Below are positions 18,343 to 28,972 of a stretch of 64,000 nucleotides of DNA, in pieces. Every line of letters starts with the position of its first letter. Position 1 is the first letter of the stretch. The notes beneath the pieces were generated by a model that was given only the letters and a program-made list of their open reading frames with translations, did no database searches and was not told the DNA's origin. This DNA comes from Thermobispora bispora DSM 43833 (GTDB lineage: Bacteria; Actinomycetota; Actinomycetes; Streptosporangiales; Streptosporangiaceae). Location: NCBI RefSeq assembly GCF_000092645.1, contig NC_014165.1:3658001-3722000 (forward strand), written 5' to 3'. Both the position numbers and the translations under genes were made by a program.

Positions 18343-18747
18343 TCATCGCTCCGCCGCCTCGACCGTCCCGCCGCCGCGGTCGGCCGCCTCGACCGACCGC
18401 CACAGCGTGATGTACCAGGCGGGCCGGCCGGACTTCTTCTCCCCCTTCTGCTCCGCCGCGTCGCCCGCGTTGCGGTTGAAGACCACGTAGCACTTCGCGC
18501 CCACCTCGCAGTAGTGGAGCCGCTCCTTGGCGAGGCGCTTGATGTACTCCGGGTCCTCGAGCATGCGGCGGCGCTCCTCCAGCTCGCGGAGGCGCTGCAG
18601 GGCCCGCGCCTGCTGCTCCTCGAGCTGGGCGATCTGCCGCCGCTGGGCGACGTACTCCCGCACGGGGTAGGCGAGGGACATGGCGATCGCGCAGACGACC
18701 ACCGCGAGGATCGCGGCCCGCCCGGTCAGCTGCGATCGCTTCGCCAT
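18343..18747 (-). CDS. FtsB/DivIC-like septum formation initiator
   Basis: 134 residues: short basic start, one TM helix (about 10-28), then a coiled coil (YVAQRRQIAQLEEQQARAL and on, about 32-65), then the DivIC motif DPEYIKRLAKERLHYC. Such single-span proteins bridge FtsL/FtsQ in the divisome at the septum. The C-terminal 35 residues are charged and variable. ATG at 18747 is preceded by GGGAGGAGCG. It lies 69 bases after eno and 16 bases before DUF501 in the same direction. Confidence 0.88.
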   Translation of the reverse strand: MAKRSQLTGRAAILAVVVCAIAMSLAYPVREYVAQRRQIAQLEEQQARALQRLRELEERRRMLEDPEYIKRLAKERLHYCEVGAKCYVVFNRNAGDAAEQKGEKKSGRPAWYITLWRSVEAADRGGGTVEAAER

Positions 18748-18816
18748 CGCTCCTCCCTCCTGCCGTGCGAGCGGGGTCGTCCCCGCTCCGGCGCCGTTGC
18801 CGGATGCGGGGAAACG

Positions 18817-20112
<1,296 letters not shown>

Positions 20113-20236
20113 CTATCGCGGGCGGGTTTGCGCATCGAGCCTATCGGTCCCCGCCCCCGCACGCGGTCGCCACGCCCGCGGACGGGCGGCCGCGGCGGGG
20201 CGACCGGCCCGCACGCTCCCCCGCACGGCCAACCGA

Positions 20237-21232
20237 TCAGTCGTCGCGGCGCCCGTCCCCCGGCCCGGAGCGCCGCTCGTTCCGCTCCCACTCCTCGACC
20301 CGGCCGCGGTACTCCCGAGCCGCCGCCCGCAGCTCGGCCTCCGGGTCCAGCCCGTCCGCCACGGCCTGCCGTACCAGCGCGAACAGGCGGGCGCCCAGCG
20401 GGGAGGACAGGTTCTCGGCGAGCTCGGCGGGGACGCCGCCCCGGGCCGCCCGGCGCAGGAGCTGCGCGGCGAGCGAGAGCGCGGGCTGGCCCATGGGCAC
20501 CCCGGCCAGCACCGAGTCCGGCTCGCCCTTCGCCGCCCGCTCGGCCGCCTTGATCGCCTCCCAGTTGTCGCTCACCTCGTCGGCGCCGGAGACCTTGACC
20601 CCGGAGAACACGTGCGGGTGGCGGCGGACGAGCTTGTCCACGATGCCGACCGCGACGTCGTCGATGTCGAACCCGTCCTCCTCGGGCGGCCGCTCCTGGG
20701 CCACCCGGGCGTGGAAGACCACCTGGAGCAGCAGGTCGCCGAGCTCCTCCCGGAGCGCGCCGCGGTCCCCCTGCTCAAGGGTCTCCAGCACCTCGTACGC
20801 CTCCTCGACGAGGTACGGCGCGAGCGACTCGTGGGTCTGCTTGCGATCCCACGGGCACTCCCGGCGGAGCCGGTCCATCACCCGGACCAGGTCGAGCATC
20901 CGCGCCCCGGGCAGGTCGTAGGAGCCGGGGACGACCTCGATGACCGGCGGCTCGGCCGAGGCGAGCGCCGCCCGGCCCACCGCGCGCATCAGGTCCTCCT
21001 CGCCGTCCTGGGCGGCGAGCCAGACGATCGTGGCGTCCCGGCACTCCGCGACGAGCGCCGCGGGGTCGGGCTCGACCACCTCGACCCGGATCCCCGCCTC
21101 CTCCAGGTAGGGCAGGTACGGGTGGCTCTCCGATCCTGTCAGGACCCGGCCGCGCTGGAGCGCCTGCCACGCCGCCGGGGTGAGCAGCCCGGGCGGGACC
21201 CGCGGCGACGTGGTGACCACGAGCAAGGGCAT
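20237..21232 (-). CDS. mazG: MazG-type nucleoside triphosphate pyrophosphohydrolase
   Basis: 331 residues. The catalytic MazG domain is about 118-260: LRRECPWDRKQTHESLAPYL, then EEAYEVLETLEQGD and EELGDLLLQVVFHA hold the E-x-x-E and E-x-x-D Mg2+ ligands. The first 110 residues resemble a shortened SAM-dependent tetrapyrrole-methylase-like fold (LLVVTTSPRVPPGLLT, VLTGSESHPYL) without a clear catalytic loop, as in other actinobacterial MazG proteins. It cleaves non-canonical NTPs to NMP and pyrophosphate. The conserved neighbours are eno and mfd. Confidence 0.92.
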   Translation of the reverse strand: MPLLVVTTSPRVPPGLLTPAAWQALQRGRVLTGSESHPYLPYLEEAGIRVEVVEPDPAALVAECRDATIVWLAAQDGEEDLMRAVGRAALASAEPPVIEVVPGSYDLPGARMLDLVRVMDRLRRECPWDRKQTHESLAPYLVEEAYEVLETLEQGDRGALREELGDLLLQVVFHARVAQERPPEEDGFDIDDVAVGIVDKLVRRHPHVFSGVKVSGADEVSDNWEAIKAAERAAKGEPDSVLAGVPMGQPALSLAAQLLRRAARGGVPAELAENLSSPLGARLFALVRQAVADGLDPEAELRAAAREYRGRVEEWERNERRSGPGDGRRDD

Positions 21233-21253
21233 AGGCTCACCCTAGCCGGGCGA

Positions 21254-21859
21254 TCAGCCCAGCGGCCCCTCGGTGGGAACCGCCCCGAACCGGTCGTCCG
21301 GGACGAACCCCCGCTCCGGATCCCACTTGCCGTACCTCGGGTTGAACCTGACCGGCACCGCCGCGTCCGCCTGCTCGACCAGCTTCCGGTACGCCTGGTT
21401 CTGGCTCTCCTCGTCCTGCCCGGCGCCGAGCCGCTGGACCAGGGTCTGCTGGATGAGCATCGCGCGGATCGCGTCGTCCCGCATGGACGGCGGGATGCCG
21501 TTGACCAGGAGGATCTTCTCCATCTCCTTGTCGCCGCCGCGGGCGATCACCGTGTCGTCGACCTGCCGCTGGGTGATCGTGACGCCGGCGCGCTTGCCGT
21601 ACTCGATGAACTGCTTGGCGTTCGCCATCCGGTACAGGACCATCTGCGGCAGGGAGAGGCCGAAGCCGAGCTGACGCTCGGTCATGCCGTTCCTGGCGAG
21701 CGCCTTGTGGAACTCACGGACCTGGGCGTCCAGTTCGCTCGAGGAGATGCGGTAGTTGCCCACGTATGCCGCGGTCCCCGCCTGCTGGACACCGCAGCCG
21801 CTCAACGCCACGCCGGCCACGACCGCGGCCACGGCCATGCGCACACGGTTCGACTTCAC
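21254..21859 (-). CDS. SurA N-domain-like lipoprotein
   Basis: 201 residues. The lipoprotein signal ends ALSGC, lipidated cysteine at about residue 22. The rest resembles the chaperone (SurA N-terminal) domain: AAYVGNYRISSSELDAQVREF, then VTITQRQVDDTVIARGG. No parvulin catalytic domain follows. It probably helps folding of exported proteins. GTG at 21859 has AGAGGA eight bases upstream. It starts 59 bases after mfd and ends 21 bases before the mazG start, and this mfd-lipoprotein-mazG order recurs in actinobacteria. Confidence 0.83.
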   Translation of the reverse strand: MKSNRVRMAVAAVVAGVALSGCGVQQAGTAAYVGNYRISSSELDAQVREFHKALARNGMTERQLGFGLSLPQMVLYRMANAKQFIEYGKRAGVTITQRQVDDTVIARGGDKEMEKILLVNGIPPSMRDDAIRAMLIQQTLVQRLGAGQDEESQNQAYRKLVEQADAAVPVRFNPRYGKWDPERGFVPDDRFGAVPTEGPLG

Positions 21860-21918
21860 GATGTGATTCCTCTCGACGACAGCGCACTGTCCGCCAGTCA
21901 CCGGCTTCGATCCGCCGG

Positions 21919-24900
21919 TCACTGTACTCGTGCCGGTTCCAGGAATAGTGCCTCGACCAGGTCGGCACACCATTTCAGCAGGTCGAGGTCGCGCAGCGGC
22001 CGGCCCCCCACCGGTTTGGTCATCGGGACCGGGACCAGCAGGATCTCGGTCGCCTGCTTGTAGATCGCCTTCGGGTAGAGCCGCTGCAGCCGGACCCGCT
22101 GTGAATCTTTCAGGGTCACCGGCGAGAACCGGATCTGCCGGCCCTGCAGCGTCACGTCGGTGAGCCCGGCCTCCCGCGCCTTGATCCGGAAGCGGGCGAC
22201 CTCGAGCAGGTTCTCCACCTCCTGCGGCGGCCGGCCGTACCGGTCGGTGAGCTCCTCGCGCACCGCGGCGATGTCCTCCTCCGACTCGATCGCCGCGATC
22301 CGCTTGTACGCCTCGAGCCGGAGCCGCTCCGAGGTCACGTACTCGTGCGGCACATGGGCGTTGATCGGCAGCTCGACCTTGACCTCCGGCCGCTCCTTCG
22401 GGGCCTGCCCGGAGAGCTTCGACTTCTGCTCCTCGACCGCCTCCGCCATCATCCGGACGTACAGGTCGAACCCCACCCCGGCGATGTGGCCGGACTGCTC
22501 GGTCCCCAGGATGTTGCCGGCCCCGCGGATCTCCAGGTCCTTCATGGCCACGTACATGCCGGCGCCCATCTCGGTGTGCTGGGCGATGGTGGCGAGCCGC
22601 TCGTGCGCGGTCTCGGTGAGCGGGACGTCCGGCGGGTAGAGGAAGTACGCGTAGCCGCGCTCCCGGCCCCGGCCGACCCGGCCGCGGAGCTGGTGGAGCT
22701 GGGCCAGGCCGTAGCTGTCCGCCCGGTCCACGATCAGCGTGTTCGCGTTCGGCACGTCGAGGCCGGACTCCACGATCGTGGTGCAGACGAGCACGTCGTA
22801 AGCCCGCTCCCAGAAGTCCACCATGATCTTCTCGAGCTGGGCCTCGTTCATCTGCCCGTGGGCGACCGCGATCCGCGCCTCGGGGACCAGCTCGGCGAGC
22901 CGGGCCGCGACCCGGTCGATGCTCCGCACCCGGTTGTGGACGAAGAACGTCTGCCCGTCCCGCATCAGCTCCCGCCGGATCGCGGCCGCGATCTGCTTCT
23001 CGTCGTACGGCCCGACGAACGTGAGCACCGGGTGCCGCTCCTCGGGCGGCGTGAGGATCGTGGACATCTCCCGGATGCCGGTGAGCCCCATCTCCAGGGT
23101 CCGCGGGATCGGGGTGGCCGACATCGCGAGCACGTCCACCTCGGTCCGCATCCGCTTCATCGCCTCTTTGTGCTCGACGCCGAACCGCTGCTCCTCGTCG
23201 ACGATGAGCAGGCCGAGGTCCTTGAACTTCACGTCCGGAGAGAGCAGCCGGTGGGTGCCGATCACCACATCGACGGTGCCCTCCCGGAGCCCGTCGAGGG
23301 TCTCCCTGATCTCCGCGTCGGACTGGAACCGGGACAGCGGCCGCACCGTCACCGGGAACCCGGCGAACCGCTCGCCGAACGTGGACAGGTGCTGGTGCAC
23401 CAGGAGGGTGGTCGGCACCAGGACCGCCACCTGCTTGCCGTCCTGCACCGCCTTGAACGCCGCCCGGACCGCGATCTCGGTCTTGCCGTACCCCACGTCG
23501 CCGCAGATCAGCCGGTCCATCGGGACCGGCCGCTCCATGTCCCGCTTGACCTCCTCGATCGCCTCGAGCTGGTCCTTGGTCTCGACGTAGGGGAAGGCGT
23601 CCTCCATCTCCCGCTGCCACGGGGTGTCCGGGGAGAACGCGAACCCGGGCGAGGCCATGCGGGCCGAGTACAGCCGGATCAGCTCGGCCGCGATCTCCCG
23701 GACCGCCTTCCGCGCCCGGCTCTTGGTCTTCTGCCAGTCCGAGCCGCCCATCCGGTTGAGCGTGGGCGTCTCCCCGCCGACGTACCGCGTGACCTCGTCG
23801 AGCTGGTCGGTGGGCACGTAGAGCCGGTCGCCCTTGGCGTACTCGATCACCAGGTACTCGCGGGTGGCGCCCTGGACCGTGCGCTGCACCATCTCCACGT
23901 ACCGGCCCACGCCGTGCTGCTCGTGCACCACGTAGTCGCCCGGCTTGAGCTGGAGCGGGTCGACCATGTTCCGCCGCCGGGACGGCAGCCGCCGCATGTC
24001 CTTGGTCGACGCCTTCTGCCCGGCCACGTCCAGGTGGGTGAGCACGGCCACGTCCGGGGTGACGAAGCCGTGGGCGATCCGCCCCGTGGTCACCTGGACC
24101 ACGTCGCGGACCGGCCCGTCCGCGACCTCCGGCACCAGCCGCGCGGGCACGTCCACCCCGCGCAGCAGCTCCACCAGGCGCTCGGCCGGGCCGTGGCCCT
24201 CGCTCAGCAGCACCACGGTCTTGCCCGCCTCGAGCCAGCCCTTGATGTCGGCGAGCGCCCGCTCGGTGTCCCCCCGGTACTGGTCGACGCCCTGGACGTC
24301 GAGCTCCACGCCATCCCCGAACGGCGCCACGCTCCACCACGGCCGGCCCAGCTCACGGGCGTGGGCGTGCACCTCCTCCAGGGTGCGGAACGCCACCGCG
24401 TCGAGGTCGATCGGCGCCTCGCCCCCGAGGGCCGCGGTGATCCAGGACGCCTGCTTGAACTCCTCCGCGGTCCGCACCAGCTCCTGGGCCCGGCCGCGGA
24501 TCCGCTCCGGGTCGCAGACCACCACCGCCGACCGGACCGGCATGTGGTCGAGGAGCAGGTTCATCTCGCCGGCCAGCACCGGCGCGAACGTCTCCATCCC
24601 CTCCACCGGCACGCCGTCGGCGATCTGGTCGAGCACGTCCTTCAGCGCCGGGTACTCCCCCGCCAGCTCCCGGGCGCGCCGCCGTACCTCCTCGGTGAGC
24701 GGCAGCTCGCGGCAGGGCGGGGCGAACAGCCCCTCCGGGGCGACCTCGAGCGAGCGCTGGTCGGCCACCTTGAACCAGCGGATCTCCTCGACCGTGTCAC
24801 CCCAGAACTCCATCCGGAGCGGGTGCTCCTCGGTGGGCGGGAACACGTCGACCAGCCCGCCGCGCACCGCGACCTCGCCCCGCCGCTCCACCATGTCCAC

Positions 24901-25413
24901 CCGGTGGTAGCCGTTGTCCACCAGGCGGGCCACCACCTCGTCGAGGTCCGCCTCGTCGCCGGGGCGGAGCCGTACCGGCTCCAGATCGCCGAGCCCGGCC
25001 ACGATCGGCTGCAGCACGGCCCGGACCGGGGCCACGACCACCCGAAGCGGACCGGCGGCGGGGTCGCCCTCGACCGGGTGGGCGAGCCGCCGCAGCACGG
25101 CGAGCCGGCGGCCGACCGTGTCGCTCCGCGGCGAGAGCCGCTCGTGCGGGAGCGTCTCCCAGGCCGGGAAGACGGCGACGCCGCTCTCGTCCATGAGGCT
25201 GTCCAGCGCGGCGGCGAGGTCCTCGGCCTCCCGCTCGGTCGCCGTCACCGCGAGCACGGGTCGGATCCGGGCGAGCGCGGCGACGACGAACGGCCGCAGC
25301 GCGGCCGGGGCGATCAGCTCGGCACCGGGGTGCGAGGACTCTTTCGCCTCCTCGAGCGTCGCGGCCAGCCTCGGTTCAGCGGAAACCAGGTCAAGAAGTC
25401 CGGAAAGAGACAT
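21919..25413 (-). CDS. mfd: Transcription-repair coupling factor
   Basis: 1164 residues. Frees stalled RNA polymerase and recruits UvrA. UvrB-homology region at the N-terminus, RNAP-interaction domain around VVHEQHGVGRYVEM, then the RecG-like translocase: Walker A CGDVGYGKTEIA, DEEQ box, SATPIPRT, and the later motifs HGQMNEAQLEKIM, TTIVESGLD and QLHQLRGRVGR. The C-terminal TRCF domain follows (NAHVPHEYV, YGRPPQEVENLL). ATG at 25413 has AGAAGG upstream. Very long antisense open frames across it are composition artefacts. Confidence 0.97.
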   Translation of the reverse strand: MSLSGLLDLVSAEPRLAATLEEAKESSHPGAELIAPAALRPFVVAALARIRPVLAVTATEREAEDLAAALDSLMDESGVAVFPAWETLPHERLSPRSDTVGRRLAVLRRLAHPVEGDPAAGPLRVVVAPVRAVLQPIVAGLGDLEPVRLRPGDEADLDEVVARLVDNGYHRVDMVERRGEVAVRGGLVDVFPPTEEHPLRMEFWGDTVEEIRWFKVADQRSLEVAPEGLFAPPCRELPLTEEVRRRARELAGEYPALKDVLDQIADGVPVEGMETFAPVLAGEMNLLLDHMPVRSAVVVCDPERIRGRAQELVRTAEEFKQASWITAALGGEAPIDLDAVAFRTLEEVHAHARELGRPWWSVAPFGDGVELDVQGVDQYRGDTERALADIKGWLEAGKTVVLLSEGHGPAERLVELLRGVDVPARLVPEVADGPVRDVVQVTTGRIAHGFVTPDVAVLTHLDVAGQKASTKDMRRLPSRRRNMVDPLQLKPGDYVVHEQHGVGRYVEMVQRTVQGATREYLVIEYAKGDRLYVPTDQLDEVTRYVGGETPTLNRMGGSDWQKTKSRARKAVREIAAELIRLYSARMASPGFAFSPDTPWQREMEDAFPYVETKDQLEAIEEVKRDMERPVPMDRLICGDVGYGKTEIAVRAAFKAVQDGKQVAVLVPTTLLVHQHLSTFGERFAGFPVTVRPLSRFQSDAEIRETLDGLREGTVDVVIGTHRLLSPDVKFKDLGLLIVDEEQRFGVEHKEAMKRMRTEVDVLAMSATPIPRTLEMGLTGIREMSTILTPPEERHPVLTFVGPYDEKQIAAAIRRELMRDGQTFFVHNRVRSIDRVAARLAELVPEARIAVAHGQMNEAQLEKIMVDFWERAYDVLVCTTIVESGLDVPNANTLIVDRADSYGLAQLHQLRGRVGRGRERGYAYFLYPPDVPLTETAHERLATIAQHTEMGAGMYVAMKDLEIRGAGNILGTEQSGHIAGVGFDLYVRMMAEAVEEQKSKLSGQAPKERPEVKVELPINAHVPHEYVTSERLRLEAYKRIAAIESEEDIAAVREELTDRYGRPPQEVENLLEVARFRIKAREAGLTDVTLQGRQIRFSPVTLKDSQRVRLQRLYPKAIYKQATEILLVPVPMTKPVGGRPLRDLDLLKWCADLVEALFLEPARVQ

Positions 25414-25578
25414 CGATGCCTTCTGCAGCGCATGACGGCGGGGACCCGCGCCGGAGTAGGGGTCCGGATAACCAGGCTACGCCCCCTCGTGCCCGGCGCG
25501 GTCCGGCCTCGGCGGGGCGCCGAATGTCGCGGCGGCAAATCCCCTACCGCGCGCACCGTTGTCATTACGCTCGGTGAC

Positions 25579-26316
25579 ATGGCTTCTGAGGTTCGATCAG
25601 CGTCCGCATTCCAGGACGACGTGTTCAGCCAGCGGGTCCGGGAGCAGTGGACCGAGCAGCTCGGCCGGCGGCTCGACATCCTCATCGCCGGGTGCGGGGG
25701 CAACGGCGCCACGCTCGACGTCGACCAGTGCGACCCGCGGATCGTCGGGGTGGACGAGGACCTCCCCCCGCTCCGCGCCCGCACCGCCGCCCGCGAGGAC
25801 CTGGAGTCCTGGTCGCTCGGCGACCTGCGCCTGGTGCCGATCCCGCCCCGCTCCTTCGACGTGGTCTACGTCTGCTTCCTGCTCGAGCGGGTGCGCAACG
25901 CCGAGCTGATCCTGGACCGGCTGGTCGACGCGCTGCGCCCCGGCGGGCTGCTGCTGCTCCGGATGCGGGACCGCGGATCGGCCTACGGCTTCTGCGACCG
26001 GATGACCCCGGAATGGCTGCGGCGGATGCTCTGGCGGCGGCTCTGCCCGCCCGGCTCGGTGGGGCCGCTCCCCGCGGTCTACGAGCCGGTCACCTCGCGC
26101 GCGGGCATCCAGGCGTACTGCCTCAAGCGCGGCCTCATGATCGCCGAGGACTACTCCGCGATGAGCGGGCCGGCGCGCCGCGGCCCCCACGCCGGCCTCG
26201 TCGGCTTCGTCTGCCGGGCCGTGTCCGCGCTCACCAACGGCCGGCTCAACGGGGCCGAGGACGAGATCGCCATGGTGATCCGCCGCCCGCAGAACCACTT
26301 CGCCCGCATCATCTAG
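25579..26316 (+). CDS. SAM-dependent methyltransferase-like protein
   Basis: 245 residues. A degenerate class I methyltransferase: motif I is DILIAGCGGNGATLDVD, motif II acidic end VGVDEDLPPL, and motif IV/V is FDVVYVCFLLERVRNAELILD followed by LVDALRPGGLLLLRM. The second half (TPEWLRRMLWRRLCPPGSVG) is reminiscent of enzymes that act on lipid or glycan heads, but no substrate can be named. ATG at 25579 has only a weak ribosome site. It diverges from mfd across a 165-base promoter region and opens the accessory segment. Confidence 0.72.
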   Translation: MASEVRSASAFQDDVFSQRVREQWTEQLGRRLDILIAGCGGNGATLDVDQCDPRIVGVDEDLPPLRARTAAREDLESWSLGDLRLVPIPPRSFDVVYVCFLLERVRNAELILDRLVDALRPGGLLLLRMRDRGSAYGFCDRMTPEWLRRMLWRRLCPPGSVGPLPAVYEPVTSRAGIQAYCLKRGLMIAEDYSAMSGPARRGPHAGLVGFVCRAVSALTNGRLNGAEDEIAMVIRRPQNHFARII

Positions 26317-26622
26317 GCCACGTCCGGCGGCGGGCGATCCCCGGCGGCGGATCGTGCCGGCCGGGTGATCCGGGGCGGCACGCGCACCAGGGCATCCGGG
26401 CGGCCTGCGCGGCGGCCGTCCGGGGACCGTGGTCACCCGGACCGCGCTACGGCGCTCACCCGGAGCGCGGCACGGCCTTCACCCGCACCGCGGTACGGCC
26501 GGGCGCCGAGGTGCTCCCCCGGACGGCGGTAAGGCCGGGCGCGGACGGCGGAACAGGGGCCGATCACGGTGCGCAGGGGGTAAGGTTCGTGGGATCCCCA
26601 CCCGCCGAGTGGAAGCTGAACC
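26317..26622. repeat. Intergenic repeats upstream of the APS-kinase gene
   Basis: From 26435 to 26545 imperfect units like CGGCRCGGCCTTCACCCGCACCGCGGTACGGC recur. They belong to the same loose GTACGG-rich family seen elsewhere in the window. No gene or known sulfur riboswitch pattern is seen. Confidence 0.4.
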
Positions 26623-27840
26623 ATGACCGAGTGGACCCCCGACGTCCGTGAACTGGCCGATCTGGAGCTGCTGCTTTCCGGCGCGTTCGCGCCGCTGACG
26701 GGTTTCCTCACCTCGGCCGAGGCGCATGCGGTCGCCGAGCACGGCCGGCTGCCCGACGGCACCCCGTGGCCGGCGCCGATCCGGATCACCCTCCCCGAGG
26801 AGATCCGGCCCGGCGACCGGGTCACGCTCAAGGACCCCGAAGGGGCGCCTGTGGCCGTGATGACCGTGCAGGAACGGGACGGCCGGTACGCCGCCGGCCC
26901 GGTCGAGGCCCTCGAGCGGCCGTCCTACGGGCCGTTCGCCCGGCTGCGCCGTACCCCCGCGGAGGTGCGCAAGGAGCTGCCCGACGGGGAGGTGCTCGGC
27001 GTCACCATGCGCGGGCCGCTCGACTCCACCGCCATCGAGGACATCGCCGCGACCGCCGAGGAGCTGGACGCGGCGGTGGTGCTCCTGCCGCTCTCCTTCG
27101 GGGAGCGCGGGCCGGCCGTGGTCCGGGCCGCGCTGAAGGCGGCCGACGCCCTGCCGGGGGCGATGGTGGTGGCGGTGCCGCTCGCGCCGCGCGAGACCCC
27201 CGAGATCGACCTGGAGCTCCGCGAGCACGTGGCGCGCAACTACGGCGCGACCGAGCACTACCCCGGCCCGGAGCCGGTGGAGATCCCCGGGCCGCCGCAC
27301 CGCCGGGGCCTCGTGGTGTTCTTCACCGGGCTGTCCGGGGCCGGCAAGTCCACGATCGCGCGGGGCGTGCGCGACGCCCTGCTGGAGCGGGGCGGGCGCA
27401 CGGTCACCTACCTCGACGGCGACGTGGTGCGCCGGCTGCTCTCGGCCGGGCTCGGCTTCTCCCGGGAGGACCGGGAGCTCAACATCCGGCGGATCGGGTT
27501 CGTCGCCGCCGAGGTCGCCCGGCACGGCGGCCTCGCGCTCTGCGCGCCGATCGCGCCGTACGCGTCCACCCGGGCCGAGGTCAGGAAGATGGTCGAGGAG
27601 GTAGGCGGCGACTTCCTGCTCGTCCACGTGGCGACCCCGCTCGAGGAGTGCGAGCGCCGGGACCGCAAGGGGCTGTACGCCAAGGCGCGGGCCGGGCTGA
27701 TCCCGTCGTTCACCGGGATCTCCGACCCCTACGAGGAGCCCGAGGACGCCGACCTGGTGATCGACACCACCCACATGACCGTGGAGGAGTCGGTGGCGAT
27801 GGTGCTCGACACGCTCGTCTCCGGCGGCTGGGTCCGCTGA
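26623..27840 (+). CDS. APS kinase with a degenerate ATP-sulfurylase-like N-domain
   Basis: 405 residues. The C-terminal domain (about 228-405) is an adenylylsulfate kinase: P-loop GLSGAGKST (236-244), DGDVVR (265-270), FSREDRELNIRRIGFVA, and YAKARAGLIPSFTGISDPYE. It turns APS into PAPS, the sulfonate donor. The N-terminal part resembles the PUA-like start of ATP sulfurylase (SGAFAPLTGFLT, 19-30), but the usual catalytic QxRNPxHxxH segment is absent and the domain is only about 210 residues, so it is probably not a working sulfurylase. ATG at 26623 has GTGGAAGC upstream. PAPS supply fits the two sulfotransferases downstream. Confidence 0.88.
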   Translation: MTEWTPDVRELADLELLLSGAFAPLTGFLTSAEAHAVAEHGRLPDGTPWPAPIRITLPEEIRPGDRVTLKDPEGAPVAVMTVQERDGRYAAGPVEALERPSYGPFARLRRTPAEVRKELPDGEVLGVTMRGPLDSTAIEDIAATAEELDAAVVLLPLSFGERGPAVVRAALKAADALPGAMVVAVPLAPRETPEIDLELREHVARNYGATEHYPGPEPVEIPGPPHRRGLVVFFTGLSGAGKSTIARGVRDALLERGGRTVTYLDGDVVRRLLSAGLGFSREDRELNIRRIGFVAAEVARHGGLALCAPIAPYASTRAEVRKMVEEVGGDFLLVHVATPLEECERRDRKGLYAKARAGLIPSFTGISDPYEEPEDADLVIDTTHMTVEESVAMVLDTLVSGGWVR

Positions 27841-27937
27841 GCCGTGCTCCGGCCCGGCCACCGCGGTGGCCGCCCGGCCCGCCGCCCGGTCATCCGGCCG
27901 CCGCGGCGGCGTGCCGTGCCCGGCCGGCGGCGGACGC

Positions 27938-28972
27938 TCACCCGGCCGGGACCCGGGTGGCGGTGAACCGCGGATTCCGGGCGAGCCGGGCGAACGCCCG
28001 CCCCGCCGCGGGCGTGGTGTCGAAGCGGGTGTCGCCCCGCGCCGGTGAGTCCGCGTAGATCAAGGCCTTGAGCTGCGGATAGTGGGTGATCTGCCGGTCG
28101 GCCGACGCGAAGACGTCCCGCTTGTGGCGCGGCGCGCCGGGCCGCTCGGCCACGCCCCACTCGGCGAGCATGATCGGCTTGGCCGGGAAGCGCTCCTGGA
28201 GCCAGTGGTAGAACCCCGGCCGGCCGGGGCGCGCCGCGGCCATCAGGCCGGCGAAGTCGGTCACCCGCTCCCCGGCGTACGGGGTGAACGCCACCCAGTC
28301 GACCACGTCGTCACCCGGGTAGAGCCGCTCGAACCAGGGCTTCGCCGTCCAGCCCGGCGCGCCCGTGTAGGTCAGCACGGTCACCGCGTTGCGGACCCCG
28401 CGCTCCCGCAGGCGGTTGACCACGTGCCGGAACATGGCCGCGTAGTCGGCGGCCGACCGGCCCGGGGCCTGCCGTACCTCGCCCTCAGGCCTGGCGTCGA
28501 TCGCGAGGAAGAACCGGTGCGGGAAGGTGCGGGTGATGTGCGCGGCGAGCCGGTCGATCCGGCGGTCGATCGCGCCGCCCGCCACCTCGGCCCAGGTGCG
28601 GTCGGGCGCGGGCTTCCAGCTGATCAGCAGCAGCCGGCCGCCCGCGGCCACCTGCCGTTCCTGCTTGGTCGGGAACGGCTCCGCGCCGCGGTGGGTGACG
28701 TGCACGATGTCCGCCCGGCGGCCCATCCGCCGCTCCGCGCTCTCCACCGCCCGCCGCAGCGTGGTCCCGGAGGAGGTGTCCGGGGCGATCCCCCACCACG
28801 CCCCGCAGGTGGGGATGAGCCGCTCCGTCGCCACGCAGGTGCCCGGGGTGCGCAGGTCCACCGAGGGCGCCCGCGGCTTCGCGTCCCTGTCCCCCGGCGC
28901 CCCCGAGGCGGCGGTGCACGCCGTGACGCTCGCCCCGATGATCAGTACGGCCAGGCCGACGGTTCGCCGCAT
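27938..28972 (-). CDS. GH26-like glycoside hydrolase lipoprotein
   Basis: 344 residues. A lipobox ends SVTAC (cysteine about residue 20), so it is likely anchored outside the membrane. The fold appears to be a beta/alpha barrel related to family 26: the fourth-strand region FFLAIDARPEGEV carries a candidate acid, and MLAEWGVAERPG carries the candidate nucleophile glutamate in LAEWG. A substrate such as a mannan-type or surface glycan is a guess. ATG at 28972 has a GGGGGT ribosome site. It is convergent with the APS-kinase gene and sits within the sulfonation segment. Confidence 0.72.
   Translation of the reverse strand: MRRTVGLAVLIIGASVTACTAASGAPGDRDAKPRAPSVDLRTPGTCVATERLIPTCGAWWGIAPDTSSGTTLRRAVESAERRMGRRADIVHVTHRGAEPFPTKQERQVAAGGRLLLISWKPAPDRTWAEVAGGAIDRRIDRLAAHITRTFPHRFFLAIDARPEGEVRQAPGRSAADYAAMFRHVVNRLRERGVRNAVTVLTYTGAPGWTAKPWFERLYPGDDVVDWVAFTPYAGERVTDFAGLMAAARPGRPGFYHWLQERFPAKPIMLAEWGVAERPGAPRHKRDVFASADRQITHYPQLKALIYADSPARGDTRFDTTPAAGRAFARLARNPRFTATRVPAG

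Noticed and set aside
21254-24340. A 1028-codon minus-strand frame
   Set aside because: Its first 800 residues are mfd read in another frame; only the last 201 codons form the SurA-like lipoprotein with its own ribosome site.
22345-26316. A 1323-codon open frame on the plus strand across mfd
   Set aside because: It is antisense to the intact mfd gene and contains His/Arg/Gly/Val-rich text without domains; only its last 245 codons (from 25579) are a real gene.
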